Of a stretch of DNA of 64,000 nucleotides, positions 17,700-26,331 are shown piece by piece. The translations under genes were made by a program, and so were the position numbers. The notes under the pieces are model-generated. The model saw only the letters and a list, made by a program, of their open reading frames with translations, was not told the origin of the DNA and searched no databases. The number at the start of each line of letters is the position of its first letter. Positions within the stretch are counted from its first letter, which is position 1. The stretch is from Pontibacter anaerobius (lineage in GTDB: Bacteria > Bacteroidota > Bacteroidia > Cytophagales > Hymenobacteraceae): positions 124,001-188,000 of the forward strand of contig NZ_JAPFQO010000010.1 of the NCBI RefSeq assembly GCF_026241195.1. Reading direction: 5' to 3'.

Positions 17700-17733
17700 G
17701 CAGAAGCCGACAAAACTGGTTTGCGGCTTCTGC
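17700..17733 (-). terminator. Terminator of the downstream tonB gene
   Basis: GCAGAAGCCG (17700-17709) pairs perfectly with 17724-17733 around a 14-base loop. In the minus direction the stem is followed by TTTCTTTTT. It ends the transcript that runs from exbB through the second tonB. Confidence 0.85.
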
Positions 17734-17755
17734 ACTTCTATTTTATTATACTCCT

Positions 17756-18598
17756 TTAATGCATTCTGAACCTGATGGGAAGGGTATACCGCACTGGTAC
17801 GGCATGGCCGTTTTGCCTGCCCGGCTCCCATTTTGGCATGCCTTTTATCACGCGAGCCGCTTCTTCTTCGGTGCCGTAGCCAAGGCCTTTCAGAATCTCA
17901 ACGTCAGAAATTTCACCATTGGCCGCAACAACAAAAGTCACTACTACAATACCTTCTACATCATTGCTTTGGGCTGCTTTGGGGTAGCGCAGCTTTTTAC
18001 TTAAGTACTCCATCAGTGCGCCATCGCCATTTTTAAACTGGGGCATCTGGTCTACGTGCACAAATGGCTCGTTTTTCAGAGGGGCCTCCCCAGTCCCATC
18101 TGCTATCCCTGTTGGTGGCTCTTCCGGTAAGGTCACGGACGGAATCTCAGGTACAATCCCCTCAACTTTCTTTGTGCCGATGTTTGCTTCAGATAGGGCG
18201 CTTTGGTCTGGCACTGTTTCTGTATCCCGGGTCCCATTGTCCACCACCTTTATTTTCGTGAACTTTTCCGTTGCCTCCTGCTTCTCCGGTTTTGGGGCAG
18301 GAGGGGGAATTGCTGCCTTTGCTGGTTCCGGCTCCGGTTTTGGTGGTTCGGGAAGTATAAATGTGTATGGCTCCACCACTGTGTAAGTCGGTTTCACATA
18401 CTTCACTGGGTCAGAGAAAAAGATAGTATCTACCAACGGACCGACCAGTGCCCCGGAAAAAGTTGCCGTGGCAAGCGTTGCTGCCAAAAGCATGTGTTTG
18501 CTATACTTCCGTCGCAGGTAATAAGCACCGTACGCTTTGTTGCGCCCTCTAAACACAATGTTGTTGAAGGTCATGCTTAAGAAATAGCTCTCTTCCAT
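17756..18598 (-). CDS. Energy transducer TonB (280 aa)
   Basis: An N-terminal cytoplasmic segment with the Bacteroidota pattern FNNIVFRGRNKAYGAYYLRRKYSKH is followed by one membrane helix (about 35-57), a Pro/Glu-rich periplasmic spacer (about 85-110, EPPKPEPEPAKAAIPPPAPKPEK) and a TonB C-terminal domain (YPKAAQSNDVEGIVVVTFVV, then GMPKWEPGRQNGHAVPVRYTLPI). It carries energy from ExbB/ExbD to outer-membrane receptors. It is the second tonB after the exbBDD genes, separated from the first by a terminator. The two differ mainly in the spacer. Confidence 0.93.
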   Translation of the reverse strand: MEESYFLSMTFNNIVFRGRNKAYGAYYLRRKYSKHMLLAATLATATFSGALVGPLVDTIFFSDPVKYVKPTYTVVEPYTFILPEPPKPEPEPAKAAIPPPAPKPEKQEATEKFTKIKVVDNGTRDTETVPDQSALSEANIGTKKVEGIVPEIPSVTLPEEPPTGIADGTGEAPLKNEPFVHVDQMPQFKNGDGALMEYLSKKLRYPKAAQSNDVEGIVVVTFVVAANGEISDVEILKGLGYGTEEEAARVIKGMPKWEPGRQNGHAVPVRYTLPIRFRMH

Positions 18599-18746
18599 GG
18601 GCTTTGGGTTTTATGGTTAGTAAATCATCTAAAATGCATTGCTCTGATACTTTTCTTATGGTTTATGTATGGTTTTATTAATATACGGTTTTTTCTATAA
18701 GTAGTATGCATGCTGACTATTTATTTTTTAGTGGCAGGCACAAAAA

Positions 18747-18774
18747 AAAGCCCAGCCTGTTAGGGCTGGGCTTT
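18747..18774 (-). terminator. Terminator of the first tonB gene
   Basis: AAAGCCCAGCC pairs perfectly with GGCTGGGCTTT (11 bp, six-base loop). In the minus direction it continues into a run of eight Ts. Lying between the two tonB genes, it means the second tonB is made at a lower level or from its own promoter in 18599-18746. Confidence 0.9.
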
Positions 18775-18790
18775 ACAGCATGTAAACTGC

Positions 18791-19621
18791 TTATTTGATC
18801 GTAAATCGTACTGGAAGTGTGTAGCGTACAGGTACTGCTCTACCGTTCTGCTTACCAGGAGTCCACTTCGGCATTGTTTTTACAACGCGTACAGCTTCCT
18901 CATCAGTACCAGCTCCAAGGTTTTTAACAACCTGGATCTCGGAGATCTCTCCTGTCTTGCTTACCACGAATGAAAGTACTACAAGGCCTTCCACGCCGGC
19001 ACGCTGTGCAGCTGCTGGGTAGCGGATGTTTTTACCTAGATACTTCATCATCTCCATCTCACCACCTGGGAAGGTTGGCATCTGTTCAACGTAAGTATAA
19101 GGCTTCTCCTCAACTACTTCTGCTACTACATTACTTGTACCGTCTATTTCGCCTAGGTCGAGTGGTGCATCTTTATCACCTTCTACGGTTTCAATACCTG
19201 CATCAATCTCCTCTAGTACCTCCACATCCGGAATCTCTTCTTCTTCCGCAACCTCTTCGTCACGCTTTACAACCGGCGGTGTATACTTTACAGTAGCACG
19301 CACTGGTGGTGGTGGTGGCGGAAGATCTGGTGGCGGCGGCGGCGGCGGTGGCGGCGTTGCCTCATCCAGTGGTGGTGGTGGAGCCAGGTCTACTTCTGTT
19401 ACAATTCGCTCTACCACTTCTGCATCCTCTTCATCGCCCCCGATCATTTTTGAAATGAGTGGAATGCTTAGGAAAAGGAAAAACAGGATAATTGCTACAA
19501 TTGCGGCAATTGTGATATGCTTATTGTAAAGTCTGCGAAGTAGGTAGGCACCGTACGCTCTGTTACGTCCTTCAAAGACGATATCATCAAGCGATGCTTT
19601 TGCTAACTTACTTGCGTCCAT
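18791..19621 (-). CDS. Energy transducer TonB with poly-proline spacer (276 aa)
   Basis: The cytoplasmic start DIVFEGRNRAYGAYLLRRLYNKH resembles the other tonB. It is followed by a single helix (about 35-55), a spacer with three proline runs up to ten long, an acidic stretch (KRDEEVAEEEEIPDVEVLEE) and the TonB domain (YPAAAQRAGVEGLVVLSFVV, TMPKWTPGKQNGRAVPVRYTLPV). The stiff spacer should span the periplasm. It is 3 bp downstream of exbD and in the same transcript as exbB-exbD-exbD. The proline runs are coded with mixed CCA/CCG/CCT/CCC codons, not a simple microsatellite. Confidence 0.95.
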   Translation of the reverse strand: MDASKLAKASLDDIVFEGRNRAYGAYLLRRLYNKHITIAAIVAIILFFLFLSIPLISKMIGGDEEDAEVVERIVTEVDLAPPPPLDEATPPPPPPPPPDLPPPPPPVRATVKYTPPVVKRDEEVAEEEEIPDVEVLEEIDAGIETVEGDKDAPLDLGEIDGTSNVVAEVVEEKPYTYVEQMPTFPGGEMEMMKYLGKNIRYPAAAQRAGVEGLVVLSFVVSKTGEISEIQVVKNLGAGTDEEAVRVVKTMPKWTPGKQNGRAVPVRYTLPVRFTIK

Positions 19622-19624
19622 ATC

Positions 19625-20143
19625 TTATTTAATTTGTTCTTCTACCAGTTTCTTGTCTGCATCGGCAATGTCTACCAGCGCAAACTTCTTGGTATCTGTT
19701 ATCTTTAATTCATCCAGGATGTCCACCATGTTCTTGTAGCGGGATCCTTCCATTGGCTTCACCATTACCGTCATCTTATCGTTTGACTTCACGCGTGGTG
19801 AAATCAGAACTTTTCTGATACCGTCGGCTGCATAGCTTGATTCTAACAGTTCAGGGTTATCATCAGCCAAGCCAAAGTAGTAGTAAATCTCATCATCATC
19901 GCCAAGTATGATTGTCAATGCGTTACTGGCTTTCAATGCTATTTGCTCTTCTTTGTTCTCTGGGTCCACAGGCATGTTGATCTCCATGGTCTGCGGCTTG
20001 TTGAACGTAGTGGTCAACATGAAGAACGTAATCAGAAGGGCGGCAAGGTCTACCAGCGGAGTCATGTCAATCTTGGTCGACGAGCGTTTGGCGCGTTTTT
20101 TACCACCTTTGCCGGAGTCGCCTTTTTCTTGAATTTCTGCCAT
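19625..20143 (-). CDS. ExbD/TolR family biopolymer transport protein (172 aa)
   Basis: After a basic leader (GGKKRAKRSSTKID) it has the conserved MTPLVDLAALLITFFMLTTTF helix (about 26-46) with the proton-carrying aspartate of the MTPLVD motif, and a periplasmic domain with VMVKPMEGSRYKNMVDILDEL. It works with ExbB in using the proton gradient to drive TonB. It is the second of two consecutive exbD genes and ends 3 bp before tonB. Confidence 0.94.
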   Translation of the reverse strand: MAEIQEKGDSGKGGKKRAKRSSTKIDMTPLVDLAALLITFFMLTTTFNKPQTMEINMPVDPENKEEQIALKASNALTIILGDDDEIYYYFGLADDNPELLESSYAADGIRKVLISPRVKSNDKMTVMVKPMEGSRYKNMVDILDELKITDTKKFALVDIADADKKLVEEQIK

Positions 20144-20162
20144 TTTCTTTTCTCCTTTCTAA

Positions 20163-20768
20163 TTATAGGTTCGTCGGCTTACTTTCCATGTCGGTGATCA
20201 GGTTAAACCTGTTTACCTTTCTGTCCTGCAGGATATCGATCACTCGCTGAACGGTAGGGTAATCTGCATCCTGGTCTCCCTTGATAGCGATCACTACCTT
20301 AGGGTTGGTCAGGCGTGTCTGCAGTACCCAGTCACCCAGTTCGTTGTGAACGGAGTCGATCGGAATACCTGGCTGGTTTACCTCCTTGCGTGCACTTGAT
20401 TCCATAGACAGGAAAGACTTCAGTTGGTTGATCGGAACTCCGAAGTTGCTCAGAAGAGAGAATGTACGCTTCTCTTCTGCGGTGAATCCGACGCCATACT
20501 TGCCTGCTATCTTGTCAAGTAGTGCTTCCTTTGTTTGCTGCCCGTCTACGCCAAAGAACACTCTACTGTCCTTGTCTACTGTAATAGTAATTACGTTTGT
20601 ATCCGGGATTTTGATCTCTGACACCGATGAAGGTGTATCTACTACAACAGCCTCGTCAGGACGAGCGGTTGCAGTCAGCATAAAGAAAGTAACCAGCAAG
20701 AAGAATAAGTCCACCATTGGCGTCATGTCCAATGAAGGGTTTTTCCTTTTTACTTTTACTTTAGGCAT
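20163..20768 (-). CDS. ExbD/TolR family biopolymer transport protein (201 aa)
   Basis: It has a short basic leader (PKVKVKRKNPS), then DMTPMVDLFFLLVTFFMLTATA (about 14-35) with the key aspartate and a longer periplasmic part than the next copy, including SLLSNFGVPINQLKSFLSM and VVIAIKGDQDADYPTVQRVIDIL. Two different ExbDs per locus is the rule in many Bacteroidota and suggests a mixed dimer, though that has not been shown for this organism. It lies 24 bp after exbB. Confidence 0.94.
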   Translation of the reverse strand: MPKVKVKRKNPSLDMTPMVDLFFLLVTFFMLTATARPDEAVVVDTPSSVSEIKIPDTNVITITVDKDSRVFFGVDGQQTKEALLDKIAGKYGVGFTAEEKRTFSLLSNFGVPINQLKSFLSMESSARKEVNQPGIPIDSVHNELGDWVLQTRLTNPKVVIAIKGDQDADYPTVQRVIDILQDRKVNRFNLITDMESKPTNL

Positions 20769-20792
20769 TTTATCTGGTTAAAACGGTTTAAC

Positions 20793-21659
20793 TTAAACAG
20801 TTTGATGTCTTGTAGTTGGAGTTTCGTGCTGTGCCGTGAAAGTAGACACCATGCTGAAACCGGCCTCATCGATGCTGTAAGTAAGCTCGTCGATTTTGCT
20901 TGTAAAGTAGTTGTAAGCGATGATCGCGATTGTTGAACCAGTAATACCAAGGGCAGTGTTAATCAAGGCCTCAGAGATACCGTTTGCAAGGGCTACTGAG
21001 TCAGGAGCACCTGAAGTTGCAAGAGCCGAGAAGGCTTTGATCATACCAAGTACTGTACCGATCAGACCTACTAGTGTAGAGATAGAGGCGATAGTTGAAA
21101 TAACCACCAGGTTTTTCTCCAGCATTGGCAGCTCAAGAGAAGTAGACTCTTCGATCTCTTTCTGGATAGCGGCTACTTTCTCAGCTTTCAGCAGTTCTGG
21201 CTCGTTCTGCATTTCTTTGTATTTCAGCAGGCCGGCTTTTACTACGTTTGCTACAGAACCTTTCTGCACGTCGCAGGCAGCGATAGCGCCGTTGATGTCA
21301 CGCTGGTTCAGTTTAGCAGAGATGTTACGTACGAAGTCAGCAACGCTCTTAGTACCTTTTGCTTTACCGATTGTCAGGGCACGCTCGATAGCGAAGATGA
21401 ATACCATCAGGTTAAGAGACATCAACACTGGTACTACCCAACCACCTTTGTAAACAATGCCAAGATAGTTGCCCGGAAGCGGGTGGTTAGCCGGATCGTT
21501 ACCTTCGAAGTTGGCAGGATTGCCAAGAACGAACATATAGATAAGCACACATGCTATCAGGGCGATCGGGATAACGATAGTCGCAAATAGAGAGCCTACT
21601 GCGCTTGGCTTTTTCTCTACATTAGCATTCTTGCTCACTACTGCAGTCTTTTTTTCCAT
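20793..21659 (-). CDS. MotA/TolQ/ExbB proton channel protein
   Basis: 288 residues. There is a helix near 20-45 after a polar leader, a second hydrophobic segment near 75-95 and a TolQ/ExbB domain with two further helices, at about 190-215 (LEKNLVVISTIASISTLVGLIGTVLGMIKAF) and about 230-255 (ALANGISEALINTALGITGSTIAIIAYNYF). The GTVLGM and ALGI motifs are the proton-channel signatures. It is the first gene of the exbB-exbD-exbD-tonB transcript. The promoter should lie in 21660-21800. Confidence 0.94.
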   Translation of the reverse strand: MEKKTAVVSKNANVEKKPSAVGSLFATIVIPIALIACVLIYMFVLGNPANFEGNDPANHPLPGNYLGIVYKGGWVVPVLMSLNLMVFIFAIERALTIGKAKGTKSVADFVRNISAKLNQRDINGAIAACDVQKGSVANVVKAGLLKYKEMQNEPELLKAEKVAAIQKEIEESTSLELPMLEKNLVVISTIASISTLVGLIGTVLGMIKAFSALATSGAPDSVALANGISEALINTALGITGSTIAIIAYNYFTSKIDELTYSIDEAGFSMVSTFTAQHETPTTRHQTV

Positions 21660-22172
21660 TTTGATTAAAGTTTAAAGTTTAGCTGTTTGTGTTGTAATAA
21701 AAATGTTTGTGTAAGTATAAAATGTAATTGACTCGCTTTTAGTTCTTTATTGAATTTGCAATTTCAGATTTTTCTGAATTTTTCACACTATACTGGCCCG
21801 AAAAATTTAGTTAAAAGCCTATAGCTGTTACTATAGCTGCATAAATTTAAGCTTTTATCTTTCAGGATTCCAAATTCGCGGTACAGCAATATCGCAAATT
21901 ATTAATTAAAAAGTTTGTTTCAAAGTATAAACACCGGCTCTTGCGGGCTTTGCCTTTCAGTCCCGTTTCGTATGCAAATTTTACGCGACAGATGGGTGCC
22001 AGGGTGGAAGGGGTGAGCCGGGGCTGTGTGCTGGCTTTTTCCCGCTTCATAGTTGTGTCAAGCGCTCCGCAAAAAAACAATCTTGCCAGGTGGCTACTAC
22101 AATGTGCTTTCCCTGTCTAAACATAAAAGCGCATTAAATATAAAGAATAAATTTCTTAGACGGTATGCCTGA
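21660..22172. other. 513-bp gap between exbB and mazG
   Basis: The exbB half is AT-rich and must hold the exbB promoter; no strong TAnnTTTG/TTG pair was seen, only weaker T-rich candidates on the minus strand. Two AAGTATA copies occur (about 21714 and 21920). The mazG half is more GC-rich with no recognisable gene, repeat or terminator. A 72-codon minus-strand frame inside has no family features. Confidence 0.5.
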
Positions 22173-22982
22173 CTATAGCTTTTTTGCCTGGTTCCAGTAA
22201 AAATCCATTTCTTGCAAGGTCATGTCCTGTAGCTTCTTGCCATCCTTGGCGGCCTCCGTCTCTATATATTGGAAGCGTGATATGAACTTCAGATTGGTGC
22301 GTTCCAGCGCCTCCTCCGGGTTAATGCCTGCAAAGCGGGCAAAGTTGATGAGCGAGAACAGTAAGTCGCCGAACTCGGCTGTGGCTTTTTGCTGGTCTAT
22401 GGCAGCGGTATCTTCTACATTAAACTCACTTGCGAACTCGTTTAGTTCCTCCTGTACCTTCGCCCATACCTGAGATTTGTCGTCCCAGTCGAAGCCAGCC
22501 CCGCGGGCTTTCTCCTGTATGCGCATGGCTTTTACCAGGGCAGGCAGCGATTGTGGTACTCCTCCAAGCACAGATTTGTTGCCTTCCTTCAGTTTTAGCT
22601 TCTCCCAGTTCTGCTTTACCTCCTCCTCGCTGTCGGCTTTGGTATCGCCGTAGATGTGCGGGTGCCGGAAGATAAGTTTGTCGCACTGGGCGTTCAGCAC
22701 GTCGGCAATGTCAAAAGCGCCTTGCTCAGCGGCTATCTTAGCGTAAAACACCAGGTGCAGCATGATGTCGCCGATCTCCTTCTTAACCTCCTGTACCTCT
22801 CCCTTCAGTATGGCGTCAGAAAGTTCGTAGGTTTCTTCTATGGTGAGGTGGCGCAGGCTTTCCATAGTTTGCTTGCGGTCCCAGGGGCATTTCTCGCGCA
22901 GGTCGTCCATCACATCCAACAGGCGGCTAAAGGCCTCGAGCTGGCGTTGGCGTGCGTTATTACCGGATTGTAAAGTAGTCAT
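22173..22982 (-). CDS. mazG: Nucleoside triphosphate pyrophosphohydrolase MazG
   Basis: 269 residues with two MazG domains. The first shows LREKCPWDRKQTMESLRHLTIEETYEL and EIGDIMLHLVFYAKIA, the second EFGDLLFSLINFARFAG. The acidic residues of the EExxE and ExxD motifs that bind Mg are present. It hydrolyses (d)NTPs to monophosphates and can lower (p)ppGpp-linked stress or clean damaged nucleotides. Full length. It stands alone on the minus strand and diverges from the small gene at 23150. Confidence 0.95.
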   Translation of the reverse strand: MTTLQSGNNARQRQLEAFSRLLDVMDDLREKCPWDRKQTMESLRHLTIEETYELSDAILKGEVQEVKKEIGDIMLHLVFYAKIAAEQGAFDIADVLNAQCDKLIFRHPHIYGDTKADSEEEVKQNWEKLKLKEGNKSVLGGVPQSLPALVKAMRIQEKARGAGFDWDDKSQVWAKVQEELNEFASEFNVEDTAAIDQQKATAEFGDLLFSLINFARFAGINPEEALERTNLKFISRFQYIETEAAKDGKKLQDMTLQEMDFYWNQAKKL

Positions 22983-23149
22983 AAAGGCAAAGATACTAAA
23001 TAATTAGCGTTTATGGCCCAGTGTGAGAAAGGCTTAACATTGTAATAATGTATCCACAGGCTTTAAAGGCATTTCTGCCCGTAAGCATACATATAAGGAG
23101 CAGGCTTTTGAGTGCTCATGCTGTATCCGTAACGAAGACATTTATACTT

Positions 23150-23410
23150 ATGAAGAACAAGAAGAAGAAAGAGATCAGGAAGATTGCCACCTCTGTTGCA
23201 GCGGTGCAGTCGCAGGTGGCGTTTGCGCGAATAGCCACGGCACTGGCTGTGGTAAGTGTAGGGGCGATGGCAGTAGGTGCACTGGCCATCGGGCACCTGG
23301 CTATTAAAAGGCTGGCGATGAAAAGCGGCGAGATAGACAGCCTCCGGATAAAAGACCTGGAAGTGGGCCGGCTAAAAGTGAGAGAGCTGATAACGGAGAA
23401 CAAACTATAG
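23150..23410 (+). CDS. Small hydrophobic/beta-repeat protein of unknown function
   Basis: 86 residues from ATG 23150; the frame opens earlier but the leader is out of character. A lysine-rich start (KNKKKKEIRKIATS) leads to an alanine/valine helix (about 18-45), then regular five-residue-spaced hydrophobics (GALAIGHLAIKRLAMKSGEI, then SLRIKDLEVGRLKVREL). This spacing resembles the rungs of a right-handed beta-helix or bactofilin-like fold. Similar short proteins are widespread but uncharacterised. Function unknown. Confidence 0.7.
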   Translation: MKNKKKKEIRKIATSVAAVQSQVAFARIATALAVVSVGAMAVGALAIGHLAIKRLAMKSGEIDSLRIKDLEVGRLKVRELITENKL

Positions 23411-23523
23411 GTAAGGCGGCTTGCATTGGCTTCTGTGCCGCTGCTGCGGCGGCCGACAGGCGGGTGTCGGATTTTCTGAGGGTACAATACCACATAATCC
23501 ACTGGAAGTATAAGTAAAATTGC

Positions 23524-23531
23524 TACTTTTG
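23524..23531 (+). promoter_or_regulatory. Candidate -7 element for glmM (TACTTTTG)
   Basis: TACTTTTG matches TAnnTTTG and lies 24 bp before the GTG start of glmM. The region about 20 bp upstream has an AAGTATA copy but no clean TTG -33 box, so only the -7 element is supported. The short leader fits Bacteroidota transcripts without Shine-Dalgarno. Confidence 0.5.
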
Positions 23532-23554
23532 CCAGAGCAATTAATAGACGAACA

Positions 23555-24946
23555 GTGGCTTTAATAAAATCGATTTCAGGAATACGTGGTACGATAGGCG
23601 GACAGGCTGGTGAAGGACTTACCCCTGTGGATGTAGTTAAGTTTTCCGCCGCTTTCGGAGCCTGGGTGCTTCAGAACACCGACAAAAAGACAATAGTAGT
23701 AGGCCGCGATGCCCGCCTTTCCGGCGACATGGTGAACAAACTGGTATGTGCCACGCTGCAAGGCTTAGGTATAGATGTGATTGATGTGGGGCTCTCCACC
23801 ACACCTACCGTGGAGATGGAGGTGCCGGAGCAGCAAGCAGGAGGTGGTATTATACTTACAGCCAGCCATAACCCGAAGCAGTGGAATGCCCTGAAGCTGC
23901 TCAACCACAAAGGTGAGTTTATCTCAGATGCTGAGGGTAAACTAGTGCTGGAGATTGCTGAGAAAGAAGCTTTCGAGTTTGCGCAGGTAAACGAGTTGGG
24001 AAAGTATACCCAGGCCGAAGATGCCCTGCAGAAACATATAAAAGCCATACTTGACCTGCCGTTGGTGGATGTGGAGGCGATCAAAGCCAAAAACTTCAGC
24101 GTGGCGGTGGATGCCGTGAACTCCAGCGGGGGCTTTGCCGTGCCGATGCTGCTGGAAGCGCTTGGCGTAAACAAAATAGAGAAACTTTACTGCGAGCCGG
24201 ACGGAAACTTTGCCCATAACCCGGAGCCGCTGCCAGAGAACCTGCGCGAGATCTCAAAAGTGATCGAAAAGGGTAAATTTGACCTGGGCATAGTGGTGGA
24301 CCCGGATGTGGATCGCCTGGCGCTGGTAAACGAGGACGGCAGCATGTTCGGCGAGGAGTATACGCTGGTAGCCGTGGCCGATTATATATTAAAGAATCAG
24401 GTGGGTAACACCGTGTCTAACCTTTCCTCCACCCGTGCGCTGCGCGATGTAACGGAAAAAGCCGGAGGTTCATACTTTGCCGCTGCCGTAGGCGAGGTGA
24501 ACGTGGTGAACATGATGAAGGAGCAGAACGCCATCATCGGGGGCGAGGGCAACGGCGGTATCATCTACCCGGAACTGCACTACGGCCGCGACGCGCTGGC
24601 TGGCATTGCCCTGTTCCTGACGCACCTGGCCAAATCAGGTATGAGCATGACGCGCCTGCGTGCCAGCTATCCGAACTACTACATCTCTAAAAACAAGATA
24701 GAGCTTACGCCGGAGGTGAACGTGGACGAGGTGCTGCGCCAGATGCAGGAGCGCTACGCCAAGCAGCCAATCAACACCATAGATGGCGTGAAGATAGAGT
24801 TCGACAAGGAGTGGGTGCACCTGCGCAAGTCTAACACCGAGCCGATCATCCGCATCTATGCCGAGAGCGACAGCAACGCCACGGCAGAGCACCTGGCCAA
24901 TAAAATCATTGCCGATATCAAAGAGATCATCTCTAATAAAGCATAG
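23555..24946 (+). CDS. glmM: Phosphoglucosamine mutase
   Basis: 463 residues from GTG 23555, where the conserved SISGIRGTIGG begins; no in-frame ATG gives a better start. The phosphoserine loop LTASHNPKQWNALK has S104. The metal-binding aspartates are in DPDVDRLAL (D249, D251, D253), GGEGNGG (about 345-351) is the sugar loop and the C-terminal phosphate site is present. It converts glucosamine-6-P to glucosamine-1-P for UDP-GlcNAc and the cell wall. In some genomes this family also serves as phosphoglucomutase/phosphomannomutase; the SGIRGTIGG start favours GlmM-like proteins of this phylum. Confidence 0.92.
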   Translation: MALIKSISGIRGTIGGQAGEGLTPVDVVKFSAAFGAWVLQNTDKKTIVVGRDARLSGDMVNKLVCATLQGLGIDVIDVGLSTTPTVEMEVPEQQAGGGIILTASHNPKQWNALKLLNHKGEFISDAEGKLVLEIAEKEAFEFAQVNELGKYTQAEDALQKHIKAILDLPLVDVEAIKAKNFSVAVDAVNSSGGFAVPMLLEALGVNKIEKLYCEPDGNFAHNPEPLPENLREISKVIEKGKFDLGIVVDPDVDRLALVNEDGSMFGEEYTLVAVADYILKNQVGNTVSNLSSTRALRDVTEKAGGSYFAAAVGEVNVVNMMKEQNAIIGGEGNGGIIYPELHYGRDALAGIALFLTHLAKSGMSMTRLRASYPNYYISKNKIELTPEVNVDEVLRQMQERYAKQPINTIDGVKIEFDKEWVHLRKSNTEPIIRIYAESDSNATAEHLANKIIADIKEIISNKA

Positions 24947-24993
24947 AGTATGTGCTGTTGCTGCTGCCATAGAAAGCGAGAGTAACAAACCGT

Positions 24994-25043
24994 GTTGCGC
25001 CACTGGTATGGGATCGTTCCTGCCGTTGGCGCAACTTTTTTTT
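24994..25043 (+). terminator. Terminator after glmM
   Basis: GTTGCGCCA (24994-25002) pairs perfectly with TGGCGCAAC (25027-25035) across a 24-base loop, followed by eight Ts. The large loop makes it less compact than others in the window, but the stem and T-run are convincing. Confidence 0.75.
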
Positions 25044-25094
25044 ATACTTTAGTGGTTGAATAAAGAACAGAACCAGAAAATATACCTTACAAGT

Positions 25095-26237
25095 ATGCGT
25101 GTTTATTTAGATAATGCTGCCACCACCCCTCTGGATAAAGAGGTCTTTGACGCCATGGCCCCTTTTATGCTGGAGCACTTCGGTAACCCTTCCTCCATCC
25201 ACTCGCATGGGCGCGAGGTAAGGGCGGCTATTGAGCGGGCGCGTAAAACAGTGGCCGGATTGCTGAACACGTCTCCGGCAGAGATTTTCTTTACCTCCGG
25301 TGGCACCGAGGCTGATAACTCCGCCATTATCTGTACCTGCCGCTCGTTGGGCATTAAGCACGCCATTACCACGAAACTTGAGCACCACGCGGTGCTGCAC
25401 ACCATGGAACTGCTGGAGAAGCAGGAGGGGGTGCAACTGAGCTACCTGCGACACGACGAGCGCGGCGACCTGGACCTGGAGCACCTGGAGGAACTGCTGG
25501 CCCGCCAGCCGCAGACGCTGGTATCCATCATGCACGCCAACAACGAGATCGGCAACCTGAACGATATCGAAGCGATCGGGGAGATCTGCAAGAAGCATAA
25601 CGCTATCTTCCACTCGGATACCGTGCAGACCATGGGCCACTACAAGCACGACCTGCAGCAGCTGAAGGCTAACTTTATTGTAGGCTCGGCGCATAAATTC
25701 CATGGCCCGAAAGGCGTGGGCTTCCTGTTCTGCGATGCGGAGACGAAGATTCAGCCGCTAATACAGGGTGGGGCGCAGGAGCGCAACATGCGTGGCGGCA
25801 CCGAGAACGTGTATGGCATCATTGGCCTGGCCAAGGCGCTGGAGATTGCCTGCCGCGATATGGGCGAGCACCAGAGACACATACAGGGCCTGAAAGACCG
25901 CATGATCTACAAGCTGCGCGAGCAGATGGACGATGTGAGCTTCAACGGCATGTCGGAGTTTGGCGACAAGAGCCTGTACACGGTGCTGAACGTGAGCCTG
26001 CCCGCCTCAGATATAAACGAGATGCTGCTCTTCAGCCTGGACATTGCCAAGATCTCGGCATCGGGCGGAAGTGCCTGCAGCAGCGGTGCCAACACGGGCT
26101 CACATGTACTGCGCGCGCTGGATTGCGACCCTAGCCGCGGCTCTGTGCGCTTCTCATTCAGCAAGTATAATACGCCGGAGGAGATCGACTACGTGGCCGA
26201 AACAGTGGCTAAAATGTATAAAAAACAGCTGGCCTAA
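25095..26237 (+). CDS. Cysteine desulfurase (NifS/IscS family)
   Basis: 380 residues from ATG 25095, where the class-V aminotransferase start VYLDNAATTP begins; an upstream TTG would add an unlikely leader. The PLP lysine is K201 in GSAHKFHGPKG and the persulfide cysteine is C328 in SGGSACSSG. The intact SxxHKxHGPKG and the loop containing C328 favour the IscS/NifS (group I) branch. It makes sulfane sulfur for Fe-S clusters and thio-tRNA from cysteine. No isc partners (iscU, fdx) are adjacent, so which pathway it feeds is open. Confidence 0.93.
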   Translation: MRVYLDNAATTPLDKEVFDAMAPFMLEHFGNPSSIHSHGREVRAAIERARKTVAGLLNTSPAEIFFTSGGTEADNSAIICTCRSLGIKHAITTKLEHHAVLHTMELLEKQEGVQLSYLRHDERGDLDLEHLEELLARQPQTLVSIMHANNEIGNLNDIEAIGEICKKHNAIFHSDTVQTMGHYKHDLQQLKANFIVGSAHKFHGPKGVGFLFCDAETKIQPLIQGGAQERNMRGGTENVYGIIGLAKALEIACRDMGEHQRHIQGLKDRMIYKLREQMDDVSFNGMSEFGDKSLYTVLNVSLPASDINEMLLFSLDIAKISASGGSACSSGANTGSHVLRALDCDPSRGSVRFSFSKYNTPEEIDYVAETVAKMYKKQLA

Positions 26238-26265
26238 GTATAAACTGTGGCAGTTGCAAGTATAA

Positions 26266-26298
26266 AAAGGCCCTGGCAGTACGCCGGGGCCTTTCTTT
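26266..26298 (+). terminator. Terminator after the cysteine desulfurase
   Basis: AAAGGCCCTGG (26266-26276) pairs with 26284-26294 (one G-T pair, seven-base loop), followed by TTTCTTTA. Two AAGTATA copies (about 26236 and 26259) lie just before it. Confidence 0.85.
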
Positions 26299-26331
26299 AT
26301 TAGAAATCAAAAACAAGCCAACGTATAAAGC

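Noticed and set aside
19320..19380. GGT/GGC triplet run read as a microsatellite
   Set aside because: It codes the proline spacer of TonB with mixed codons, so it is better explained by protein selection.
21862..22080. 72-codon minus frame between exbB and mazG
   Set aside because: No signal, domain or conserved-looking composition; probably chance in a long gap.
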